Assembly: GCF_030019515.1 (NCBI RefSeq)
Contig: NZ_JASEEQ010000018.1
Span: 22,309 to 86,308 of the forward strand
Origin: Nocardioides sp.
Lineage (GTDB): Bacteria; Actinomycetota; Actinomycetes; Propionibacteriales; Nocardioidaceae
Length of the DNA stretch: 64,000 nt
Reading direction: 5' to 3'
The notes below the pieces were generated by a model. That model was not told the origin of the DNA, ran no database searches, and saw nothing but the letters and a program-made list of their open reading frames with translations. The position numbers were made by a program, and so were the translations under genes. Below are positions 24,198 to 31,869 of the stretch, piece after piece. How positions within the stretch are numbered: the stretch's first letter is position 1; each line of letters opens with the position of its first letter.

Positions 24198-26727
24198 GCC
24201 CTGGGCCGAGCCGCTGCCACAGCGCCAGCAGCAGCCCGGGCGCGACGCTCAGCGCCAGCAGCAGCAGCGCGTCGACCGCCGGCACCGTGTCGGTGCGCAG
24301 CAGGTCGCGCAGCGGGAACCACGCGACCGCGAGCACCTGGAGCGCGGCCGCGATCAGGACGGCGACCTCGAGCCCCCGCGAGCGCCACTGCAGGCCGCGT
24401 CGCGGCGCGCGCAGCGAGAGCGCGACCCCCAGCTGGGCCAGCCCGAGGGTGAGGAACACCCAGGTCTGGTGCTGGCCGTCCGGGGCGAGCAGGCCCGCAA
24501 CGAGGGCGACGATCCCGATCAGGGTGCCGGCGGCCAGGATCTGGCGCAGCAGGCCCTGGCCCAGCACCGACTGCTCCGGCGACGGCGAGGGTCGCCTCAT
24601 GTCCTGGGGATCCGGTGGCTCGCCACCGAAGGCGACCCCGGGCAGGCCGTGGGTGATCATGTTGATCCAGAGGATCTGGCCGGGCGCCAGCGGCAGCGGG
24701 ATCCCGACGAACGGGCCCGCGACCAGCACCAGCACCTCCGCGAGGCCGCCGGAGAGCCCGTAGCGCAGGAACCTCCGGATGTTGCCGTAGATGCGCCGGC
24801 CCTCGCCGACGGCCACGACCACGGTGCGCAGGTCGTCGTCGGCGAGCACCAGGTCCGCGGCCTGGCGCGCGACCTCGGTGCCGCGGTCGCCCATCGCGAT
24901 CCCGATGTCGGCGCGGCGCAGCGCCGGTGCGTCGTTCACGCCGTCGCCGGTCATCGCGACCACGTCGCCGCGGCGCTGCCAGGCGTCGATGATGTCGACC
25001 TTGTGCTCGGGCCGGACCCGGGCGTAGACGCCGATCCGGTCCACCCGGTCGGCGTGCTCGCCGCGGCCGACCTCCGCGCCCTCGGCGAGCTCGGGGCCCT
25101 CTCGGGTCAGGGTCAGCTGGTCGGCGATCGCCCGGGCGGTCGCCGGGTGGTCCCCGGTGATCATCACGGTCCGGATCCCGGCGGCGCGGCAGGCGCGCAC
25201 GACCTCCTCCGCGGTGGTCCGCGGCGGATCGGCCAGCGCGGCGAGACCGCGCAGCACCAACCCGTGGTCGAGGTCCTCCGGACGCGTGGGCGCCGTCCGG
25301 TCGGCCACCGCCAGCACCCGGAAGCCACGCTCCGCGAGCCCGGTCGCGGCCTCCTGCGCCGCGGCCGCGACCGCACGGTCGGCGAGCAGCCCGATCACCG
25401 CCTCGGGGGCCCCCTTGCACACGACCAGCCAGCACTCCCCGTCCCCGGGACCCGGGCCGTCCCCAGCGGCCCGGTGCACGGTCGTCATCCGCTTGGTCTC
25501 GCTGTCGAACGGCGTCTCGTCGACCCGCTCCCAGGTCGCGGCCGACCCCAGCGCGGCCGGGTCGTGCTTGGCCACCGCGACGAGCAGGGCGGCCTCCATC
25601 GGGTCGCCGACCACGTCCCAGTCGCCGTCCCGGGGGCCGCCGAGCCGGGCGTCGTTGCAGAGCACCAGGTCGCGGGCGAGCGCGTCGAGCTCGGCCGGTA
25701 CGACGTCGGCGCCCTGGGCCACCAGCGTGCCGTCGACGGCGTACCCCTGCCCGGTCACCCGCCACGCCCCGTGCGGCGACCAGAGCTCCTGGACGACCAT
25801 CCGTCCCTCGGTGAGGGTCCCGGTCTTGTCGGAGGCGAGCACGGTGACCGAGCCGAGCGTCTCGACGGCGGGCAACCGCCGGACCAGGGCGGAGCGGCGG
25901 GCCATCCGGTAGGCACCCAGGGCGAGCGCGATGGTGACCACCGCCGGCAGCGACTCGGGGATCGCGGCCACGGCGAGGCTCACCGCGAGGATCACCATGT
26001 CGTCGAGCGGCTCGCCGCGCAGCAGGCCGAGCACCAGCACCAGGGCCGCCACCGCGACGGTCAGGACGACCAGCTGCCGGGACAGCCGGGACAGCCGCTG
26101 CTGCAGCGGCGTCGGCCGCACCCCGGCCGCCGCGATCTGCGCGGCGATCCGGCCGAGGCCGCTCTCGGCGCCGGTCCGGGTGACGGTCGCGAAGCCGCGG
26201 CCGCGGGTCAGGACCGTGCCCGCCAGCAGCTCCTCCCCCGGACCGCGGATGACGGGCACCGACTCCCCGGTCATCGCGGACTCGTCGACCTGCAGCCCGG
26301 CGGCCTCGACGAGCTCGCCGTCGGCCGGGACGACGTCCCCGGCCTCGAGGCGGACCAGGTCGCCGGTCACCACGTCCGGAGCGGGCACCCGGGTCAGCTC
26401 CCCGTCGCGCAGCACCGTCGCCCACGGCGCCGCCATCCGGTCCAGCGCGGCCAGCGCATTGGCCGCGCGGACCTCCTGCACCACTCCGATGGTGGTGTTG
26501 AGCACCACGACGGCAGCGATGATCGAGGCGTCGGCCACGTCGCCGAGGGCGACGATGACGACGAACGCGCCCATCAGCAGCAGGATCATCGGGTCTCGGA
26601 GCTGGTCCAGGACCCGGCCCAGCAGCCGCCGCTGGCGGCCGCGTGGCGGGAGGTTCGCCCCCTGCTCACGCAGCCGCTCGGCGGCCTCGGCGGCGGTCAA
26701 CCCCTCGGCGCCCGCCGGGCCGTTCAC
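24163..26727 (-). CDS. P-type cation-transporting ATPase (P2A, CtpF-like)
   Basis: 854 residues from GTG 26727, which overlaps the upstream USP stop by 4 bp. Actuator motif TGES near residue 152; IPESLP in the transmembrane ion-binding helix; phosphorylation site DKTGTLT near 300; hinge TGDGVNDAPALRRADIGIAMG near 590; about ten transmembrane helices. The layout matches Ca2+/Mn2+-type P2 ATPases; CtpF, recalled as a DosR-regulated member in M. tuberculosis, is the nearest analogue. The ion is not assignable by eye. Co-expressed with the USP gene. Confidence 0.9.
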   Translation of the reverse strand: MNGPAGAEGLTAAEAAERLREQGANLPPRGRQRRLLGRVLDQLRDPMILLLMGAFVVIVALGDVADASIIAAVVVLNTTIGVVQEVRAANALAALDRMAAPWATVLRDGELTRVPAPDVVTGDLVRLEAGDVVPADGELVEAAGLQVDESAMTGESVPVIRGPGEELLAGTVLTRGRGFATVTRTGAESGLGRIAAQIAAAGVRPTPLQQRLSRLSRQLVVLTVAVAALVLVLGLLRGEPLDDMVILAVSLAVAAIPESLPAVVTIALALGAYRMARRSALVRRLPAVETLGSVTVLASDKTGTLTEGRMVVQELWSPHGAWRVTGQGYAVDGTLVAQGADVVPAELDALARDLVLCNDARLGGPRDGDWDVVGDPMEAALLVAVAKHDPAALGSAATWERVDETPFDSETKRMTTVHRAAGDGPGPGDGECWLVVCKGAPEAVIGLLADRAVAAAAQEAATGLAERGFRVLAVADRTAPTRPEDLDHGLVLRGLAALADPPRTTAEEVVRACRAAGIRTVMITGDHPATARAIADQLTLTREGPELAEGAEVGRGEHADRVDRIGVYARVRPEHKVDIIDAWQRRGDVVAMTGDGVNDAPALRRADIGIAMGDRGTEVARQAADLVLADDDLRTVVVAVGEGRRIYGNIRRFLRYGLSGGLAEVLVLVAGPFVGIPLPLAPGQILWINMITHGLPGVAFGGEPPDPQDMRRPSPSPEQSVLGQGLLRQILAAGTLIGIVALVAGLLAPDGQHQTWVFLTLGLAQLGVALSLRAPRRGLQWRSRGLEVAVLIAAALQVLAVAWFPLRDLLRTDTVPAVDALLLLALSVAPGLLLALWQRLGPGLSARRGSASDR

Positions 26728-27644
26728 TTCCGGATCGCCCCGGCCTGCTCCAGCACCAGGCCCGGCATCGGGCCGACCGCGTTGGGAGGGACCACCCGGA
26801 CCGGGCAGTGTGCCGAGCGCAGCACGGCGCGCGCCGTACCGCCCAGGTGGGTCGCCGCGGGCACGCCGTGGGCACGGCGTACCAGCACGATGACGTCGGC
26901 CTCGAGGGAGCCCTCGACGAGCGCGAAGCTCGGGTGGTCGTGGACCACCCGGATCTCGACCTCGACCTCCGGGTAGGTGACCCGCCACTCGGCCAGCAGC
27001 GCCTCCATCTCGTCGAGCGACTGGCGCCGCCAGTCGTCGGCGGCGACGCGGGACTCGATGATGTCGTCGTAGCCGCTGGGCAGCTTCCAGGCGTGCAGGA
27101 CCACGAGCCGCGCCCGGCGCTCCGCGGCGAGGGCCATGGCGTCGCCGAGCAGCGCGGTGGAGTGCGACGGCGACTTCACGCCGACCAGGACCACGCCGCG
27201 AGACGGAGCCGGGGTCCAGTCGGCGGGCACCAGCACCATCGGCACCGAGGCACGGGCGGCGACGCCGGCGGCGGTGTCGCCGCGCAGCAGCCGCTCCACC
27301 AGCGGCCGGTTGTCCCGGCCGACCACGACCACCTGGGCGTCGTCCGCGGCGTTCGCGAGCTGCACCGGCCGGGTGCCGTGGTGCAGCCAGCCCTCGACCA
27401 CCAGGTCGGGGGCAAGCTCGCGCACCTGCGCCTCGGCGCGGGTGAGCACGGCGGCGCCGGTCTCGGTCAGCTCGGACGGCGTGAGCGGCATCATCGGAGA
27501 GATCGGAACGTAGTCGGGCACCACGTGGATCAGCTTCACGATCGCCCCGGTCCGCCTGGCCTCCTCCACCCCGAAGCGCAGCGCACCGGCGTTGGCGTCG
27601 GTCCCGTCGACTCCGATGACCACGGGACGTGGCTGTGTGGTCAT
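26724..27644 (-). CDS. Tandem universal stress protein
   Basis: 306 residues from ATG 27644 (GGGAGG 9 bp upstream). Two USP folds; the first starts RPVVIGVDGTDANAGALRFG and ends RASVPMVLVPADW, the second ends HLGGTARAVLRSAHCPVRVV. The nucleotide-loop GG-type residues are partly retained in the second domain. First gene of an overlapping pair with the P-type ATPase, suggesting linked function. The upstream gap holds only a degenerate DosR-like palindrome (27754) and the 32-bp repeats. Confidence 0.9.
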   Translation of the reverse strand: MTTQPRPVVIGVDGTDANAGALRFGVEEARRTGAIVKLIHVVPDYVPISPMMPLTPSELTETGAAVLTRAEAQVRELAPDLVVEGWLHHGTRPVQLANAADDAQVVVVGRDNRPLVERLLRGDTAAGVAARASVPMVLVPADWTPAPSRGVVLVGVKSPSHSTALLGDAMALAAERRARLVVLHAWKLPSGYDDIIESRVAADDWRRQSLDEMEALLAEWRVTYPEVEVEIRVVHDHPSFALVEGSLEADVIVLVRRAHGVPAATHLGGTARAVLRSAHCPVRVVPPNAVGPMPGLVLEQAGAIRK

Positions 27645-27753
27645 GACCTGACCTCCCTGGTGTCCGGCTCTGGAGAACCTGACGGTGGTTCCGTCACCCT
27701 CATCGTCTGCTCGGCAGGCGCTCCGGCAGCAGGGCCGAGCGCCCGCCACCCCC

Positions 27754-27767
27754 GGGCCCTTCGGCCC
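27754..27767 (-). promoter_or_regulatory. Degenerate DosR-like palindrome
   Basis: GGGCCCTTCGGCCC has both half-sites in the GGGCC form; 110 bp upstream of the USP start. It could equally be a GC hairpin. Confidence 0.3.
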
Positions 27768-27829
27768 GTCCGGCCCAGCGCCGATCCGGACGCCGAGTCG
27801 GCGCATCATGCTCAACTTCTCCACAGGCG

Positions 27830-27916
27830 CGTGGGCAAGACGCGCCGACTCGCGCCTCGCACGCGGGCAAGACGCGCCGACTCGCGCCTCTCACGCGGGC
27901 AAGACGCGCCGACTCG
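27830..27916. repeat. 32-bp tandem repeat, nearly three copies
   Basis: Copies at 27830-27861, 27862-27893 and 27894-27916 (partial) share the core GCAAGACGCGCCGACTCG. Copy 2 differs from copy 1 at two positions. The last copy ends just before the stop of the USP gene at 27919, so the repeat lies in its 3' region. A 13-bp palindrome CGCCGAGTCGGCG at 27790-27802 is related to the repeat core. Confidence 0.85.
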
Positions 27917-27918
27917 AC

Positions 27919-28809
27919 CTACTCGGTGCGGGCCGGCGAGGGGTCCACGACGAGGACCGGGCAGCCCGACTCGCGCAGCACGGCGCGCACCACCGACCCG
28001 AGGTGCGGTCCCCAGGGCATCGAGGAGCGATGCCGGCCGAGCACCACGACGCCCGCCGTGCGCGACTCGGCCACCAGGGCGTCCGCCGGGCGGGCGTGCA
28101 CGGGGACCAGCTCCACCGGTACGCCGGGGTGCTCGGCGAGCAGCGGCGCCAGCCCGGCCTCGATGTCCCGGCGCAGGCGGGCCTCGTGGTCGTGCGCGGC
28201 GGTCCCCGCGAAGACCAGCTCGTCGTAGGCGTCGGAGTAGTGCCAGGCGTGCAGCAGCCGGGCCCGGCCACCCCGGCGGGCCGCCTCCCCCAGCGCGGTG
28301 CGCACCACGTCGGGGGCGAGCTCGACGTCGCCCAGGCCGGCGAGGACGACCGGGTCGCGCTCGGGGTCGGGCTGCCAGCCGGCCGGCACCGCCACCACCG
28401 GCACCACCGCGTGCGCGGCCACGGCGTTGGTGACCGACAGCGTCGGGATCCGGCCGGGCCGCCCCATCCGCTGGCGCTGGAGGACGACGACGCCCGCGTG
28501 CCGGCTCGCGCCCGTGAGCACCGGCACGACGGGTCCGGTGTGCAGCTCGGTGCTGACCGGCAGCTCGCCGAGCTCGTGCTCGAGCCGTTGGGCCACGGCC
28601 GCCAGGATCCGCCCGCCCTTGGCATACAGGGCATCGCCCTCGATCACCATGGCGGTGGGGTCGCCGCCGACGGCCATCCCGGGTACGGCGTGCAGCAGGT
28701 GCACCCCGGCACCCCGGCGACGGGCCTCGGCGACGGCGTACGCGAGCGCGCCCTCGACGTCCTCGTCGCCTACGCCCAGCAGGACCTTCCTGGGTTCGAT
28801 CTCGAGCAT
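27919..28809 (-). CDS. Tandem universal stress protein
   Basis: 296 residues from ATG 28809 with AAGGAG 7 bp upstream. Two USP folds, starting RKVLLGVGDEDVEGALAYAV and ending LGRHRSSMPWGPHLGSVVRAVLRESGCPVLVV, which keeps a G-x9-G-type nucleotide loop. Divergent from the flavodoxin/sulfur cassette, so the two tandem DosR-type boxes at 28935-28963 are shared. A 32-bp repeat tract replaces the usual terminator. Confidence 0.9.
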   Translation of the reverse strand: MLEIEPRKVLLGVGDEDVEGALAYAVAEARRRGAGVHLLHAVPGMAVGGDPTAMVIEGDALYAKGGRILAAVAQRLEHELGELPVSTELHTGPVVPVLTGASRHAGVVVLQRQRMGRPGRIPTLSVTNAVAAHAVVPVVAVPAGWQPDPERDPVVLAGLGDVELAPDVVRTALGEAARRGGRARLLHAWHYSDAYDELVFAGTAAHDHEARLRRDIEAGLAPLLAEHPGVPVELVPVHARPADALVAESRTAGVVVLGRHRSSMPWGPHLGSVVRAVLRESGCPVLVVDPSPARTE

Positions 28810-28934
28810 GTCGTCTCCTTCTCGATCCCCCACCAGGCGCCGGCGATCGGGCCTTGCCCTCCTCGTGGTGGCGGCAACCCGCTCCGCTCCGGTCCCGCTC
28901 CTGCCAATCTCCGCGAGTCCGGCGGACGGCAACA

Positions 28935-28948
28935 GGGACCTAGGGCCC
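28935..28948. promoter_or_regulatory. DosR-type box 1 of the sulfur cassette / USP divergent promoter
   Basis: GGGACCTAGGGCCC, followed 15 bp on by a second box. The pair is 78-106 bp upstream of the flavodoxin ATG and 126-154 bp upstream of the divergent USP start. Confidence 0.75.
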
Positions 28949-28949
28949 G

Positions 28950-28963
28950 GGGCCGGTGGTCCC
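28950..28963. promoter_or_regulatory. DosR-type box 2 of the sulfur cassette / USP divergent promoter
   Basis: GGGCCGGTGGTCCC, in phase with box 1 (15-bp centre spacing). In mycobacteria DosR binds adjacent boxes cooperatively. Confidence 0.65.
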
Positions 28964-29040
28964 TCGGCCCGTGCGGGAACGGAGCGTTCGTGCCCACATT
29001 GAAAGCTGACGAACCCGACCCGTCGGTAGGAGTCATCACC

Positions 29041-29646
29041 ATGAGCACCCAGCCGCACCAGGACCACGTCCCCGAGCGGGGTGCAGCCGCGCCGCTCAAG
29101 GCCCTCGTCGTGTACGAGTCGATGTTCGGCTCGACCCACGATGTCGCCGCGGCGGTCGCTGACGGCCTGCGTGCCGAGGGTGTGGAGACCGAGCTCGTGG
29201 ACGTGCGCCACGCCCCGCCCGCCAGGGAGGCCACCTTCGACCTCCTCGTCCTCGGTGCTCCGACCCATGCGTTCTCGCTGAGCCGGCCCTCGACCCGCCA
29301 GGACGCGGTGCGCCAGGGCGCCAGCCCGGAGCTGGCCAGCACCGGGATCCGCGAGTGGATCGGCGCGATGGGGCCGCGCGAGGAGGCCCGCGGCCGGGCC
29401 GCCGCCGCGTTCGACACCAGGGTCACCAAGGTGCGCAGCCTCCCGAAGGCCGCCTCCACACGGGCCTGCCACCTGCTCGCCCGACGTGGCTACCACCTGG
29501 TGTCCCGGCCCACGCCGTTCCTGGTGCACGACGTCAAGGGACCGCTCGTCGCCGGTGAGCTCGACCACGCGATCGCCTGGGCGAGGGAGGTCGCGCAGGC
29601 GGCCCGGCGCTGGCGCACCGGCGACTCCGACGTAGCGGCCAGCTGA
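29041..29646 (+). CDS. Flavodoxin-like protein
   Basis: 201 residues from ATG 29041. ALVVYESMFGSTHDVAAAVA (residues 21-40) is the FMN-phosphate loop of flavodoxins, and VLGAPTHAFSLSRPSTR supplies the second FMN loop. The C-terminal third is Arg-rich and longer than in electron-transfer flavodoxins. Likely an FMN redox protein. It leads a four-gene rightward run with an SQR-like flavoprotein, a TusE/DsrC-like and a DsrE2-like protein, and may pass electrons within that module (inference). Confidence 0.88.
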   Translation: MSTQPHQDHVPERGAAAPLKALVVYESMFGSTHDVAAAVADGLRAEGVETELVDVRHAPPAREATFDLLVLGAPTHAFSLSRPSTRQDAVRQGASPELASTGIREWIGAMGPREEARGRAAAAFDTRVTKVRSLPKAASTRACHLLARRGYHLVSRPTPFLVHDVKGPLVAGELDHAIAWAREVAQAARRWRTGDSDVAAS

Positions 29647-29670
29647 GACCAGTTGAGAGAGGTGAACGGG

Positions 29671-30906
29671 ATGCACGAACTGCTCGTCCTCGGCGGTGGA
29701 ACTGCCGGAACCATGATCGTGAACAAGCTCCACAAGCGGCTAGAACCGACGCTGTGGAACATCACGGTCGTCGACCGCGACGACGCCCACCACTACCAAC
29801 CGGGCTACCTCCAGGTCCCGTTCGGTGCCGCGAACCCCACCCGGCTCACCCGGTCGCGGCACGCCCAGATCGCCGACGGGGTGCGGTTCGTGACTGCGGA
29901 GGTCGACGTGGTCGACGCCGACCGCAACGAGGTCCGTCTCGGCGACGGGACCGTGCTCGGCTACGACCAGCTGGTGATCGCGACCGGCACCAGCCCGCGC
30001 CCCGATGAGACGCCCGGCGTGACCGGCGCCCTGTGGCGGCGCAGCGTCCACGAGTTCTACACGCTCGAGGGCGCGACCCTGCTGCGCGACGCACTCGAGC
30101 GGTTCGAGCGCGGGCGGCTCCTCGTGCACATCACCGAGATGCCGATCAAGTGCCCGGTCGCACCGTTGGAGTTCACGTTCCTGGCCGAGTCCTGGCTGCG
30201 CGAACGGGGCCGGCGCAACGACGTCGAGATCGTCTACGTCACTCCGCTCTCGGGTGCGTTCACGCGCCCGATCGCCTCGGAGCGCCTGGGCCACCTGCTC
30301 GAGGAGCGGCACATTACGGTCGAGACCGACTTCGTGGTGGAGCGCGTCGACGACCAGGCCGCGACCCTGGAGTCCTACGACGGCCGCAGCCTGCCGTTCG
30401 ACCTGCTGGTGACCGTGCCCTTGAACATGGGTGCGGACTTCGTCGGGCGGTCGGGGCTCGGCGACGACCTCAACTACGTGCCGGTCGACCCCCAGACCTT
30501 CCTGGCCCGCGGGCACGACGACATCTTCGCCCTCGGCGACGCCTCCGACATCCCGACGTCGAAGGCCGGGTCGGTCGCGCACTTCGCGGTCGACGTGTTC
30601 GTGGAGAACTTCCTCGACCACATCGCCGGACGGCCGATGACACACGAGTTCGACGGCCACGCCAACTGCTTCGTCGAGAGCGGCGACGGCAAGGCACTGC
30701 TCATCGACTTCAACTACGACGTCGAGCCGCTGCCCGGACGGTTCCCGGTGCCGTACGTCGGGCCGATGGCCCTGCTCGAGGAGTCCCGCCTCAACCACCT
30801 CGGCAAGCAGGCCTTCCCGTGGATCTACTGGAACGTCCTGCTCCCCGGCCGGCCGATCCCCCTGCCGGCCACGATGAGCATGGCCGGCAAGCACGTCCCC
30901 GCGTGA
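29671..30906 (+). CDS. Sulfide:quinone oxidoreductase-like FAD protein
   Basis: 411 residues from ATG 29671 (GAGAGG upstream). FAD-binding LVLGGGTAGTMIVNKL at residues 5-20, second dinucleotide region VIATGTSPR, and FAD-ribityl motif FALGDASDIPTSKAGSVAHF near 286-305. The only two cysteines, Cys161 (IKCPVAP) and Cys333 (ANCFVE), lie where SQRs carry the redox pair that holds the polysulfide chain. The C-terminus has the amphipathic membrane-edge segment typical of SQR. It would oxidise sulfide to sulfane sulfur with quinone as acceptor; an NADH-dehydrogenase-2-like relative is the alternative. Confidence 0.85.
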   Translation: MHELLVLGGGTAGTMIVNKLHKRLEPTLWNITVVDRDDAHHYQPGYLQVPFGAANPTRLTRSRHAQIADGVRFVTAEVDVVDADRNEVRLGDGTVLGYDQLVIATGTSPRPDETPGVTGALWRRSVHEFYTLEGATLLRDALERFERGRLLVHITEMPIKCPVAPLEFTFLAESWLRERGRRNDVEIVYVTPLSGAFTRPIASERLGHLLEERHITVETDFVVERVDDQAATLESYDGRSLPFDLLVTVPLNMGADFVGRSGLGDDLNYVPVDPQTFLARGHDDIFALGDASDIPTSKAGSVAHFAVDVFVENFLDHIAGRPMTHEFDGHANCFVESGDGKALLIDFNYDVEPLPGRFPVPYVGPMALLEESRLNHLGKQAFPWIYWNVLLPGRPIPLPATMSMAGKHVPA

Positions 30907-30954
30907 TCACGGGGCGCCCCGAACCAGCAGCAACAGGTAGATGAAGGAGGAGGG

Positions 30955-31269
30955 ATGAGCACGACCACCATCGGCGGCCACACCCTGACCGTCGACCAGG
31001 AGGGCTTCCTGACCGACCGCAGCGAGTGGAGCGAGGAGGTCGCAACGGCTCTCGCGGAGCAGATCGGCGTCACGCTCGAGAGCGAGCACTGGACGGTCCT
31101 GAGCTTCCTGCGCGCCGAGCACGCACAGACCGGCGAGACGCCGACGCTGCGCCGGGTGAGCACCGGGCTGGAGATCCCGGTCAAGCATCTGTTCGAGCTG
31201 TTCCCCGTCAAGCCCGCCAAGAAGATGGCGTACGTCGCCGGCCTGCCCAAGCCTCGCGGCTGCGTGTGA
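30955..31269 (+). CDS. TusE/DsrC-family sulfur-carrier protein, single-cysteine form
   Basis: 104 residues; AAGGAGGAGG precedes the ATG. The C-terminal arm AYVAGLPKPRGCV has the invariant penultimate cysteine (Cys103) that carries persulfide. The second cysteine of dissimilatory DsrC, 11 residues earlier, is replaced by alanine, so this is the TusE-like, transfer-only form. No tusBCD or dsrAB is present. It lies between SQR-like and DsrE2-like genes (48 bp and 10 bp gaps), which suggests it receives sulfane sulfur from SQR chemistry. Confidence 0.88.
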   Translation: MSTTTIGGHTLTVDQEGFLTDRSEWSEEVATALAEQIGVTLESEHWTVLSFLRAEHAQTGETPTLRRVSTGLEIPVKHLFELFPVKPAKKMAYVAGLPKPRGCV

Positions 31270-31279
31270 GGAGACCGCC

Positions 31280-31798
31280 ATGACCACCGACCTGACCCCC
31301 GAAACGAGCCCCCTGGTCCCGACCTTCGACGCCCCTCCCTCGGGCCGCAAGCTCGCCATCATCTGCTCCAAGGGCAGCCTGGACATGGCCTACCCGGGCC
31401 TGATCCTCGCCAACGCGGCGCTCGGCGAGGGCATCGAGGTGCACCTGTTCTTCACGTTCTGGGGCTTCGACATGATCAACCGCGAGCACATGGCCGAGTT
31501 GAAGTTCACCCCGGTCGGCAACCCGGCGACACACATGCCACAGGGCCTCGGCGGCCTGCCCGGCATGACCGCGCTGGCGACCCACAAGCTGCGCAAGTCG
31601 ATCGCGGACCTCGACGTACCCGACGTCCCCGAGTTCCTCGAGCAGATCCTCGGCTCCGGCGGCCACCTCTGGGCGTGCCGGATGTCCGCGGACATGCAGC
31701 ACCTCACCGAGAAGGACCTCTACGAGGGGGTCGAGGGGATCATCAGCGCCTCCGAGTTCATCGAGATGACCGAGGGCGCCCAGCTGCTCTTCATCTGA
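31280..31798 (+). CDS. DsrE2-type sulfurtransferase-like protein
   Basis: 172 residues; AGGAG lies 9 bp upstream. KLAIICSKGSLDMAYPGLIL contains the conserved CSKG cysteine (Cys29) of DsrE2/peroxiredoxin-like DsrE proteins, and LWACRMSADM the second conserved cysteine (Cys133). The central hydrophobic stretch VHLFFTFWGFDM is usual for DsrE2, often membrane-associated. DsrE2 passes sulfur to TusA/DsrC-type carriers in sulfur oxidisers. Last gene of the cassette; its stop is 71 bp from the convergent kinase gene. Confidence 0.88.
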   Translation: MTTDLTPETSPLVPTFDAPPSGRKLAIICSKGSLDMAYPGLILANAALGEGIEVHLFFTFWGFDMINREHMAELKFTPVGNPATHMPQGLGGLPGMTALATHKLRKSIADLDVPDVPEFLEQILGSGGHLWACRMSADMQHLTEKDLYEGVEGIISASEFIEMTEGAQLLFI

Positions 31799-31869
31799 GC
31801 GACCGACCACGCCGACCGCGTCGCCGGCGCCGGCACACCTCGATCCGGCGCGTGACCACGCGCGTCAGC

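Noticed and set aside
21074..24763. A 1229-codon open frame on the + strand
   Set aside because: It is antisense to the metallo-hydrolase and USP genes and rich in Arg, His, Gln and Gly without domains, the usual shadow of high-GC genes.
27830..27916. CRISPR-like array
   Set aside because: The 32-bp copies are directly joined without unique spacers, and no cas genes are present.
29671..31798. Dissimilatory sulfur oxidation (rDsr) locus
   Set aside because: No dsrAB, dsrEFH or hdr genes, and the DsrC-like protein lacks the second cysteine needed with sulfite reductase.
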